DNA from: Apus apus | Lineage: Eukaryota > Chordata > Aves > Apodiformes > Apodidae | Reading direction: 5' to 3' | Assembly: GCF_020740795.1 (NCBI RefSeq) | Contig: NC_067295.1 | Span: 186,001 to 250,000, forward strand | DNA length: 64,000 nt | In this document: positions 22,219-39,100 of the stretch, piece by piece | Layout of the letters: each line of letters begins with the position of its first letter | Numbering within the stretch: the first letter of the stretch is position 1 | Position numbers and translations under genes: made by a program | The notes under the pieces: generated by a model | The model's input: only the letters and a program-made list of their open reading frames with translations | Told to the model about the DNA's origin: nothing | The model's database searches: none

Positions 22219-25200
22219 GTGTGTTTCTCTTTCGGAGAAAAAGCGGGGAGATGGAAGAACCTTTCTTTTCCCCTGGTGCAGCTTACAAATAATTAGATTT
22301 CTGAAAGCATTCACCATCTAAAAAAAGTTAAAAAACTTTAATGATTTGAGTTTTCTCTTACTTTCCTAAAAGGTAAAATGAGACAGCAATGAGGAAACTT
22401 GAGTTTTTATCAGGTCAGACCCATACAGAGTACTTTTTATTTTAGCAAAAAAGTTTTTTATAGGTTATATACTTAAATTTTTTTGACATTGATAATACTG
22501 AAATTTCCAGAATGCTCTATTTGGCAAGGTTTCCTGTGGAACAGAAGATGAAGTGTATGCTGTCATCCATCTTGAGTAAATCTATCACATCATGGTCAAC
22601 TGGTTAGTTTTAATATATGCTATACCAAGCTGAATTTTGTAGCACATGTAACAAAAAATGGGTTGTATACTGTCAAATCTGTTTAAAATTCATGTTCAAA
22701 CTGAAATAGGACAGAAATGTGTAATCAACTTGATAAGGATTTTTTCCAGATATCTGCTTACAGATCAGAGATCTCTATTTCGTCTTCACTAATTTTGAAA
22801 ATGTGGTAGGCACGAACTGAATCAAGCTGTGATGAGTAGCATGTTCAGTGCTAATTTATTAGTAGGTATTAGATGGGCCAGTTGTCTGGCTCCCAGAAAA
22901 TAGCAAACAAATAAAATTCCACTATTTTAATCTTTTCCTAATTTATAAACAGAATGGAAAAGGGCAAGGCATTTGTAAGAACAAAAAGTGTCATTTGAAA
23001 GGAGACACCCAAATGCTGTTTGAATTACCATGCTCACTGTTTCCTGACAGCAGGTGCCAGGCAGGTGGCATGACAATTTGATAAAATTGCACTTCCTTTA
23101 ATATTATACTTACTTTATTATTGGTTTTGCTCTTTGTTGGCATTGTTCACTTAAGGAGTCTTATAGATTGGAATACTGGCCTCTCTGGGCAGGATCATCT
23201 GGTGTTTTTGCAGCGTATGACGCTCTGCAGGATACTTGGGTTTTGAGGGTGGGGCCTCTGTCTGCTGCGGTTACACAAGTAACAACTGAGAATGGTATCA
23301 AGTTAATAATAACTGGTAATATTTTTGAGACCTCAATCATTTTTCTAAACCTATGAGCTGTTACTTTAAACTGTTGTCTGCTGAAGTCAACAGGAGTTTA
23401 GCCATCAACGTGATTCTCTTTTGGATGGACTGTCTTGAAGGCATGTTCTGTTGCTGTGCAAGCAAAACCCATAGCACATGTTTCTAGAGAAGGACTCCAA
23501 AGTCCATCTTAACTATAGTTGTCTGTGATAGAACTTCTAGAAGTTCTATCTATTCTATCTATTAATTTGTTTGTGGAACATGACACAAGGTATTGCTTGT
23601 ATTTCTAAAATGCTGGAATTTTAAGTTTTCTGGTATGTAACTTGATCATTTGCATGCCCTTAATCTGTGAAACAGAACACAAAGAAACAAGGAGTCCTTT
23701 GATGTAAATGAAGGAAAGGCAGTATAGTTTTGTATTGTGCACAGTAGTTTCTCCTGATCATGTTTTAGTTTCAGTTCAGCTTAGTTAAAGTCACAGTAAT
23801 TAATGGGTCAATGCTGTGGGTTCTGTGCAGCAAGGCAGAAGGTTTGGACTCTCCAAACTCTGACTTTCAAGGAGCTGGGCTTCTCTGAAGGCTCAGTCAG
23901 CAGCACAAAATGATATGTCTGCTGACTGTAGCAGACCTGTTTGAATTGTGCCCCACTAGCTTGTGGCTCTTACCTGGGAAAAAAGTGTTTCAGCAGATAA
24001 AACATAAACAGATCTGCCTGATAAGTACTTGTTAGGGGGTTCGTTTGTGTATGTACTTTTTAAAATTTATTTTCAGTCTACTATGCGCATGATAAACTGG
24101 ATGATTTCATCAGTGCCATTAACAGCCACCTGCAGCCCTTGTTCATGCAGGTCCGGAAGGGGATGTCTGAAGATGACGGCAGAGCTCACTACGCGCTGGT
24201 AGGTCCGAGCTGTGCTGCTCCCGCGGGCTGCTCGTGGCACGGGGAGGGGGGATGAACTGCCAGCAAACAGCCTGGGGCCGACAGCATTGGCTGATTTATT
24301 GAGCATAAACCATGCTGAAGTGAGATTTCTTTTTCACAGGAGACTCTTTCTCAAGAGGAATTTTTAAGCTAGAAAAGACGGAGAGCCCAACAGGAGTTTT
24401 GTTTTTCTCTTACTCAAAAATCAACCTAGCATAGAAGGAATTGCTAAGGAATGGCCTGTAAAGATTCTGTAGATGCTCTGCAATGTGCATGCCAAAGAGG
24501 GAAGGTTATATAGTAATTTCAAAAAGCAGGAGGTAATCTAACATTAGCTGCTGCTTTTGACCTTTCTGCATTACTTTGCCAGTTAAGTTGAACTAATAAT
24601 AAATAGCAGTAGCAATGAGTATGAAATACCTGTAACTTTTTCACAAACTATGTATTATAACATAGTTACTGCTACTGTCCAGCACCATGTCCTGGTGTAA
24701 TATATTCTATTGTATAGAACTAATGTTCTGTATTAACACTACAGGGGGGAGGTGGGATTGTTTAAGAGTTTGAACTAGGCAGACGCTGCCGTGGAGAATG
24801 TGGCTGGAAGATCAGGGCTTGTAAAGAAAGAACTTGACTACCATCATGTGCTGTCTTTAAGGAACAGCCTCTTTCCTGTCACTTAAATACATTAAATTTA
24901 TGTTAAATGTAAGATGCATTATTGACCCCAGAGGATCTTTTACAGTTTACAGTGTTGAAATACAAAGAAATTTTAAAGTATTGTTTTTCTTGTAGGTGAA
25001 TTTGGCAGAAACTGAAATAACTAAAATGGCATCTGACTATACAGAAAATGAATTAGAATTGTTCAGAAAAACAGTAAGTATGCCAGTTATTAGTTGGTAA
25101 ATAATATTATTTCTGAAGGTACCATCTTAAAATGAATGGCAATGAAATGAATGGAGATGTGGTTCTTGACGTAGTTGCCAGGAGTTGTGTATGTTGGGGG

Positions 25201-28200
25201 TCCCTGGGTGCAGCTTCAAGGGGGCAGCACTAAACAGCTCTACTTGGGAAGTGTTTTCTTGACAAAGATTGAAACTGTCAAGTAACAGTGATTGTTTTAG
25301 CTCTTGGCCTTTGTTTTACAGTTCTGGTTCAAGCCATATACCATAGTATATCTCATATGTTTGGATGCTGTAAAAGTTGCACATTACTGTAAGATGTGTC
25401 TGTTTAATAGCATGGGCTTTTTTTAATAGCTGAAAATCTTTCTTTCTGTAGATGGACCTAATCATTTTATCAGAAAACGGCTTTGCCTCTTCTACAGATA
25501 TTTTAAACTTGGCTGACCAACTTAAGACAAAGAAAATGAAGAAAAAGGAAGCAGAACAAGTGCTGAAAGATTTTGTGGAGGATAAGTGGCTCTCTGAGGT
25601 AACTGCTGTAGCTTTTCAATTATTTGTATTTTAATAGATCCAGCTATAAGTTTATTACAGATGTGATGGCAGAAACTGGAGCTGCTCTTTAATGGATGAT
25701 GGCAAAAATGGTTTAATGGGACCTGTGCTAACTGCTGCTCCAGTCATTTTTTGCAGAAAAGGTAGCATGTTTAGAAGGAAAAAGTCCTTGGGTAGGTCTG
25801 TACAGGACAACATGGTTTCAGTTTCTTGTACCTGGGCTAGGTGTGTCCTTGTGTGCAACCCTGCGTTGTGACGCGCACACACCCTTAGCCTTGGAACAGG
25901 AGCTGGCGAATGCTCTTCAGGGTGACCAGTGCTCTTAGTAGCACTTAGAATATATCCTGAAAAGCAAAACTTGGTGAAAACTCCTGCACCAGAAAGGCAT
26001 GGGCATATTTTAAAATCTTGACTTCATGAGGGAGAAATTTGGATTAGTTTACCATGTGGACACTGTAGGTGCTTGGCAAGACAAGCAAGACCTCAATCCC
26101 TTTTCCCCTGGATTCACTGCATCATAGATCTGCAACCTGCTGCTACACACTGACTTAATGTCAGGGTGGTTTAACAGGTTTTTCAGAGGTACCTCCAGCA
26201 CTAAATGCCCAGATTTTGCTGAAAGCCAGTAGCATTTCCACTAATGTGCAAATGGAGGGTTCTAAAACTGCATGTCTTTGTTAAGGAGAGCATCTTTGCT
26301 CATCTGTACCTTCTACGGACTAGATCTCTGTTAAAGGTGTGAGATATTTATTCTGATTCTCTAAACTAATTTTGCTACTTCAAAAGTATTTTGCCTTTGC
26401 ATTATTCAGTGTCAGCATATTAGTTTCACTGTGGCAGAAGAAAGTGGATGTCAAATGCTTGCGAGCAGGTGGTTAGAAAAATCAGAAAAGGTAAAAGGAA
26501 TTAAAATAAATTGCTCGTTTCACCACTTGTTTCCTTAGAGAAATGGAGAATATACTCTGCATACTCGCTGCATAATTGAGATGGAACGATACATTCTCAG
26601 CAACTACCAAGATGTGGCAAGGAAGTGTAACATCTGTCACAGCCTTGCCATCCAGGTAACATTTGTTATATCACCTCAGGTGGCATCTGCTGATGCACTT
26701 ACATGGTCACAGCTGAAGTCTGTGATACTTCCCTTTGAGTTCTTAGGCAGGCACTGAAAAATTCTGGTTTTGTCATCTGTTAATGGTGTCCATTTAGATT
26801 AAGAACATCTCCCTCCTTTTTTCAGTGTAGGTATATAATCTTCTGTCTTTTGGAAAAAAACGTGTCTTGGACCAGTATCTCCACATGTAAACTTGGAGAA
26901 AGTGAACTCACCCACTGAGCATTATTGTGCTGTCTTGCTTTCCAAAGCTGCAGGCAGGAGATGAACCTTATCCTTAAATATGCATAACATTATTAACCAT
27001 CTTAGCTTTGGACCTTACAAATAGCAGTCTTCATGTGACACACGTTTATCTTTGGTCCTGGGATTTTGATTCAGGAATTACTTGTGTCTTGGACTTCAGA
27101 ATGAACCTGTATGCTTATACAGAACATGCTAAAGCACTGTATTTTAATAGCTGCCAAGTTACCAGTTTAGTCTTGTGTAAGTAACTTGTGTAAATAACTC
27201 CTGTTCCAAAACTACTGCATTGTCTTCCTTCTCGACCCTGCATCTTCTCATCTTCCCAACTAACATCCTTCCGTGTTAACTTTTTCCATCCCAGTTGTTC
27301 TCCGTTATTGCACCCACATAGGTGTGTTGTCTTTCAAGCTAAATTTTGTCTGTATAGGGAAATGGTATTTCCTATTCCCTAGTTTCCAGTTACCTCCTTT
27401 TATCATTTACCAGCTTTGACTTTTGAGCATTCACCAAGTGTTCTGGGTCACCATCCTTTGCAATAAAGCATTGCCTATCTGCTGCCCTTTGTAACAACTT
27501 CATGTTAAACTGAAGGACAGGGTACTAAGACTTTCTTATTCACAATCGGGATTTCAGAGCCAAGTATGCGACTCCTGTGGGACTGCAATGCACCTACCTT
27601 GCGTCAGGAAGTACTTCAGAGCTCCCACGGAACCGCGCTGTCCCCAGTGCAATGACTTCTGGTCTTGTGACATTCCAGGTACCCAGGAACCTATTTCAGA
27701 TTGAGTGCAATACTACTAGAGAATAGGCTGTGATATTCAGTGGCACTGCCTATGTTATTTGTAACTGTAGTTCAGTCAGTTATTTCTGACTTCAGTTCTG
27801 TTTTGGACAGTAAACCATACCTGGGCAACAATAAGCCCTCAAAGAGCAAAGGTTATGCCTCATGGTCACTGGTAGATCCTCTGCATATTGTTTCTAACAA
27901 CATTAAAGGAGTTGGGGAGGGAACACGGAATAGAGGACAGACACAACACTACACTAAAACTTCTGGAATACCAGGCTTTTAAGGAGAACACAATCTCTTC
28001 AGAAGCTTCTATTTAGCCAGGGAAACTGGACATCCTGAACAAGAACATGGGAATATAAAAAGCATTTTAAAAATCTGGAGGCTATACAATATAGTCTTTT
28101 TGTGTGTGTCATTTATTAACTTTCCTTTTATTTTCTTTACAGGTGTGAGTCGGATAGACTCCCAGTCACCATCAAGAACAGGGAGAGCAGAGAGGAGCCC

Positions 28201-28225
28201 CAGTCTCAGCATGAGACGATGCTAG
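22101..28225 (+). CDS. NSMCE1: Non-SMC element 1 homolog, SMC5/6 complex E3 subunit (whole gene, seven coding exons)
   Basis: NSMCE1 is the RING and winged-helix subunit of the SMC5/6 complex, working with MAGE-type NSMCE3 and kleisin NSMCE4 in DNA repair and chromosome maintenance in the nucleus. Seven exons join in phase to 261 residues (human 266). Conserved blocks include DAHRRFLQ (8-15), [23 protein letters not shown] with [10 protein letters not shown], and KKKEAEQVL. The C-terminal variant RING has ligands C185, C188, C198, C201, H206, C209, C222 and C225 (C4HC3), all present. The tail after the RING (from about 235) has diverged from human, is rich in Ser and Arg, and ends MRRC. Its 3' end faces KDM8. 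All splice sites are GT-AG. An AATAAA lies 115 bases after the stop. Confidence 0.97.
23527..23550. repeat. 24-bp perfect palindrome with heat-shock-element-like core
   Basis: The two half-sites of GATAGAACTTCTAGAAGTTC plus TATC are exact reverse complements with no spacer. The centre TTCTAGAA has the TTCnnGAA arrangement of an HSF dimer site, flanked by further GAA and TTC triplets at non-ideal spacing. Function is inference only. Confidence 0.5.
24077..24198 (+). CDS. NSMCE1: NSMCE1 coding exon 2
   Basis: This 122-nt exon (residues 40-80) encodes [14 protein letters not shown] and [13 protein letters not shown], aligning with human KLEDFINNINSVLE and GVTEDDGRPIYAL. The acceptor is TTTATTTTCAG and the donor GCTG|GTAGGT. 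Confidence 0.95.
24996..25073 (+). CDS. NSMCE1: NSMCE1 coding exon 3
   Basis: This 78-nt exon (residues 81-106) encodes [20 protein letters not shown], close to human VNLATTSISKMATDFAENEL. The acceptor is TTTTTCTTGTAG and the donor AACA|GTAAGTA. Both boundaries are phase 0. Confidence 0.96.
25452..25598 (+). CDS. NSMCE1: NSMCE1 coding exon 4
   Basis: This 147-nt exon (residues 107-155) encodes [17 protein letters not shown] and [13 protein letters not shown], the best conserved winged-helix part of the family. The acceptor is CTTTCTGTAG and the donor TGAG|GTAACT. Both boundaries are phase 0. Confidence 0.97.
26539..26655 (+). CDS. NSMCE1: NSMCE1 coding exon 5 (first RING ligands)
   Basis: This 117-nt exon (residues 156-194) encodes [18 protein letters not shown] and then [10 protein letters not shown], the first zinc-ligand pair C185 and C188. 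The acceptor is TTTCCTTAG and the donor CCAG|GTAACA. Confidence 0.96.
27558..27678 (+). CDS. NSMCE1: NSMCE1 coding exon 6 (rest of the RING)
   Basis: This 121-nt exon (residues 195-234) encodes [18 protein letters not shown] and [11 protein letters not shown], supplying C198, C201, H206, C209, C222 and C225. The acceptor is GGGATTTCAG and the donor TCCAG|GTACCC, phase 1. Confidence 0.96.
28143..28225 (+). CDS. NSMCE1: NSMCE1 coding exon 7 (C-terminal tail)
   Basis: This 83-nt coding end follows the acceptor TTTTCTTTACAG and encodes [20 protein letters not shown] through MRRC, then TAG at 28223-28225. The tail is Ser/Arg-rich and does not align convincingly with the human tail. It is accepted because its phase and acceptor fit and a polyadenylation signal follows. 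Confidence 0.85.
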
Positions 28226-29638
28226 TCAAACTTGGTTTCAGTGAAATCTCTTCCCCTCTCTCGCAGAATAACCAGACTGTTCATTACTAACAGTGCATTG
28301 TTCAGTGTACTTATTTTTTCCTGCAGTTTTAAGACTGACAATAAAACTGTAATTTACATTCCTGTTCTTCTTCAGTTATGCCTGCACAGCTTTCTTGGAG
28401 GCTGTTTTGTGTATGCAGTTTTCCATATTCTTGGGTGGGGACTCTCAGTGTGTTTGGGAAAGAAAGATGCAAATGTTTTTAGTCAGACCTGCCAGCTGAT
28501 CCATGCAGGTGAACTATTCACAGAGCCTTTTTCAGCAACAGTGTTTGTACAGTTTCAGTTGCACAATTGAAAATGAAACCCGTTACTAGCACCACAGGGC
28601 TTCAGGTAGGTGAAAAATGCAGCACTTGTGGTCTCCTCACTAAGAAGGCTGGCTATAGTTTGAACACTTTCTGTTGGCACTGTTGCTTGGGTTTTGCTCC
28701 TTCTTTAGACACAGAAGAGTTCATCTGACAAAAGGCCAGGTCATGACCAGCTATACTCAATAATAGAATACTCCTACCATCAAAATTATTGGGAAGGAGT
28801 AGGATAAGATTTCTGGGGCTGTGCCAGCTTACATCTGCAAAGCATTGAAAAAAAATTATCTTAAGACTCTTACTTTTTAGTATTAGCACTTCCTGCTCCA
28901 GTTTTATGTAAGGATGCTTTTTCCTTTGAGAGTGACTTGAAAAGAAAGACAAGGACTAGATATTGCCAGGTACCAGAATGGAATGGCACCATATCTGTGC
29001 CTTGGTAGAAACTTACGACAGTCTGCAGAAGGCAAGTGTCAGCAGTTCAGCTGATGGTTAATCACAGTATGATTAAACTTCAGTTTCTTTAACTACAATT
29101 AAACTATGGATTAACTACAATTAATTCTCTTCCTAGGCCTTAACACTAGCATCTTTTTCCATCCAGGAGACTAGCCTTGCTTCATGTCAGGTTTTTTCAA
29201 AAAGATTGAACCTTTGGGTAGCACCATCCCTCATTGTTGATGTAACTCTAGTTTTTACAGTTATTAAATCCAAGCAGAAGGAACCAATACCCTGAGGTTC
29301 CAAAGAGAATCTGCAGCAGGCTCCTGGCAATGTACACAGGCGTACAAGGTGTTGACCCAACATGGTCTTTATGAGAGGTTCCCATAAGAAACACCCACAA
29401 AAATAAAGCAGCTGTAGCATCTTCTTTCTGTTTGTCCATCCAGATCCTGTCACCATGTTGACACAAGAGTTTGCGGGGTTTTGGTGTGGTTTGTTGTTTT
29501 TTTTTTTAAAATCCACCTCTAACCTCTGGATGGGGAAGAACATTCTCATGCTTAAAAATAATTATCTTTTGAGAAGACGACAGATGCTACTTGTCCTGAT
29601 TTTTAATTGCTATTACAGACTTTATGTGAGGTTCAGAG
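28226..29638. other. Convergent NSMCE1/KDM8 3' ends
   Basis: Only 1.4 kb separates the two stop codons, so most of it must be 3' UTR of one or both genes. AATAAA for NSMCE1 lies at 28340-28345. On the KDM8 side I see no AATAAA in the first 400 bases; the variant ATTAAA occurs at 29602-29607, just 32 bases after the stop. A plus-strand AATAAA also lies near 29401. I see no other gene. Confidence 0.6.
28340..28345 (+). other. NSMCE1: NSMCE1 polyadenylation signal
   Basis: AATAAA lies 115 bases after the NSMCE1 stop codon and is followed by T/GT-rich sequence, as expected for cleavage downstream. It gives a 3' UTR of about 140 bases. Confidence 0.6.
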
Positions 29639-35682
<6,044 letters not shown>

Positions 35683-35899
35683 GAGGGCTCGGCCGGCGCG
35701 GCCTGCGGGCCGGGCCGGGGGCCGGGCAGGGGGCAGGGCCGGGCCGGGGGGCGGGGGGCAGGCCCGGCGGGGCCCGCCCGGCTCAGACCGAGCCTGCGCG
35801 CTGTGCGGGGCCGGGCCCGCCCGCGGCTCCGCCCCGGCGGTTGCGGGAGGCGCGTTGGCTGCAAGTGGCGGAGCGCGGCGCGGGCCGGCGCTGGCGGCC

Positions 35900-35931
35900 T
35901 GTCCGTGTGTCCGTGTGTCCGTGTGTCCGTC
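35900..35931. repeat. Short GTGTGTCC tandem repeat upstream of KDM8
   Basis: About four copies of an 8-base unit (CGTGTGTC) lie about 220 bases upstream of the KDM8 start codon, within the CpG island and probably in the 5' UTR or core promoter. Confidence 0.85.
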
Positions 35932-36129
35932 AGGCGCCGCGCTCCCGAGCCGCTGTGTCGGTACGTCTGGTGGCAGGAGGGTCGCTGGGCCGGGGCGCAG
36001 GGCGCCGCTGGGCATGGAGCGGTCTCGCTTAAACTTTCCTTGCACTCGTGCCCTGGCGCTGCTACAAGTCTTCGTGCAGCCACGTAACCAGCCAGCCCAG
36101 ATGAGTCTTATCCCCTGGTTCACCACGTA

Positions 36130-39100
36130 ACCGTGTCAAGAGATGGGCGGTCGAGGGTTTGAGTGGGTGAGGAGAGGGGAGCGATTAATTCTGGTGGCAC
36201 TGCTGGTTTGTTGCTGTGTTAAAGGCTCTGTGAAGCTGTCGCCCAGGTCTCCGTGAGCTGTGTAGTGTCACCAAAACTCGGTCTGGGGAGCGTAATTTGG
36301 GCCCTTGACTGGCGAGCCTACTGGAGTGCAGTAATTGTATGATTGGTGCAGCTGTTTGCATTGAAGGTCAATGTACAAATACCATCTAGATTTCTTTCTA
36401 TTGTTTCTGTAGCTTACATGTTAACCATGCTGTGATAGTATGAGAAAGATAGCTGTTTCACTTCAAAAATTCCTCTGTTGCAGAAGTGGGACAGCTATTA
36501 ACAAGCAGATTATTATTCCTGGAAGAGTGGGAGGTAGTCTAATCAGTGTTGATTTAAGCATTGGAAAGAAATCCTATCTGGGGCCTTTTGTGCTGATCTG
36601 AGTAACACGAGAGGCACCTGGAAACACCAGGGATGGGAGCTGCTTGAGGCAATGTCCTTTTGGTGATTTAAGCTGCATATTTGAAATATGTGCTTAAGAC
36701 ATGTGTCCTATATGCAGAAGTTAAATTAATCACCTTTCATACTGAGAGAACAGCCAGTCTTCTTCGTCTCACGTTCAGTCACTAGTGCTTTTGAAATAAA
36801 AGGGCTGATTTGAGTCCTTCTATTGCTGCTGCTGCTTGTGTCTCCCCTCCACCCCACTCCCCAACTGTCTTATTTGAATTATTTTCTCTTCTGTCACACT
36901 TCAGACTTGCTACTTTAGCATATCGTGTTGGCCCATCTATTTTCTGTCTTCTAACTGCCTTTCTTTTGGCACCTTAAATTTGTCCTGTGACTGTGTGAAG
37001 TTAGCACCTTCATCTAGAATTTTCCCCTCCTTGATTGCTAAATGTTAATATATGCTGCTAAAAGATAAAGTATTTAACTGGCAAGGAAAACTTCTGGTTA
37101 GACCTTGTGTTCAAGATTTGTAATTTATGAAGTTAGCAAGTGTTGCTAGTATTTTGCTTATGGACTGTCCAATTTTTATTGCCATTTATATTAACTTTTA
37201 TTCCTCTTCAAGTTGGTAAATTCTTGCTCAGTCATAGTTTTTTTAGTTCAAATATTAGGAATATTTATGTTTTGAAGATTGGGATTTTCTTTCTGTTATT
37301 TAAAATAAACATCAAGTTTGGAACATGTAACCTCTAGCACAGTGATGGGGCATTAAGGCCATGATAAGCCTTATCAGTTTTACTGTTGCGAAGAACCAGT
37401 AGTTTCTGGGCATTCAGAGAGTTTCAGTGTTTCTCTTTGAGAGTACATCAGAAGACAGATATTTCTAGTTAGTCATATTTTGGTACAACGGCTTGGATGC
37501 TGATACAGCATCACTAATCTTAAAAGAGCCGAGATGTTTATCTGCTAAGCTAATAAAGATAGGTTTTCAGGTGTGTGTTAAGTCTTGTAGTTAAATTCAC
37601 TAAAATCTCATCATGCTGCATTTCAGCAATTTGGTGAAATTGTCTTTACTGGGAAAAGAACCCAACCAAAAAAACCCAACAGATAACACAAATGCTGAAG
37701 TTTGCTACAAGACTAATTAACCTTGCAGTGCATGGGCACTATTTTTGAAGTGTCTGCAAACTAATGTGGGTATTTTTTTGTTGTGAGCTGTCTGACCAAG
37801 GTAGGGAGTGACTTCAGTGCTAGATGTTTCCATTCTGAGTCAACAAGAGATAATTTAACTCCTGCTGCCAATTAACAAAGATGATTGTCACCTGTGTGAC
37901 CTGCAGAAACTGATGTGAAATCTCTGGATTATGCCAGCATAATTGAAACTTGTGCTGCTTTTATCAGAAGTAAATTTTTTAAGGATCTTGGCAGCCAATC
38001 TGCCTAACCTTTCAGAAATATGTACATTTTAAAACATGGAGGAAAAGTTGGCACCAAGATTTTTTTCCCTGCTGCTTTCTGTGGTATAGTCTGTAAAGCA
38101 CTTTTTCTTTTCTGTGTTTTGTGAATTTTTTTAATATGCTCAAGACAGCTCACTTTCTGTTATCATTGACATTCAGAAAGAAATTACCTAGTTAAAAAAA
38201 ACAACAACAAAATTAAATAGGGAAAAAAATAAGAGGGATAATAGGGTCTGTTAAACTGTATGCATTTCTCTTTTCTGTTAATAGTCATCGTTTTCTGCCA
38301 CTGGTGGAAAAGTCATTAATTACACCAAATATATAATAAAATGCTCTGTATCTTGCCTTTTTCTTCATTGGAAAGAACAGGTGTTTGGCTTGTTCAGAAC
38401 TTATTTATTTGTAGTAATACTCAGTTTTATAAGTCCTTCCTAATTTACTAATTTGAATTAATGAACGAAGTCCTGCAATTGTTTTTGGATTTTATTAAAA
38501 TGACATCAAGACACATGCTCAGTGATTCACCACTTGAATCCTAAGTAGGACATTTTACTAGGTGGATCACATTTTAAAATGACAGCATCTGCTTGCTTGT
38601 ACACATTTATTTATGATTCTTCCCCAGGCGAGTATAGCAGGAGTTGGGTGAGTAATAACCAGCTGTTGGAATTAGCGAACAGGGGAAGCGGTTATTTGAT
38701 CTGTGAAGGAGTGTGGGAGCCAAGGCCAAAAGTGATGACAACTGATCAAATGCCCCAAGAATATAAACCCCAGCAGGGCCCTATGACTTCCTTGACGTGT
38801 GTGCTGCAGGGCGTTCCATCGGTGCCCTCCTGTCTGCAGCAGCAGGAGGCTCGTGGCCTGTGCAGGCCTCTCCTAGCCAAGCCCTGCCTTGTTAGGGTCC
38901 CTCCGGCCTGGGCAGGGGGCTGGGGAAGCCTGCTGCCCAGCCTTCTGTGCCTGGGTGATGGTTCTGCTTCCAGGAGAGGCTGGCTAGTTCCTTCCATGAG
39001 TATTTTACACATCTAATGGCTGCCCGGTGCCCTGCCCCCTTGATCCAAGAAGTTAAAAAAAGAAAAAAGTGAAAATGGAAGGTAATCTGCCCTCTGGTCC

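Larger units (their letters stand above)
22219..28142 (+). other. NSMCE1: NSMCE1 introns
   Basis: The six introns (22219-24076, 24199-24995, 25074-25451, 25599-26538, 26656-27557, 27679-28142) are GT-AG and hold no further gene that I can see. The first contains a 24-bp perfect palindrome, listed separately. A short open frame from 25452 to 25634 is exon 4 reading into its intron. Confidence 0.75.

Noticed and set aside
35683-36126. Upstream in-frame extension of KDM8 exon 1
   Set aside because: The frame stays open but has no similarity to KDM8, and the ATG at 35682 matches the family start. It is treated as 5' UTR/promoter.
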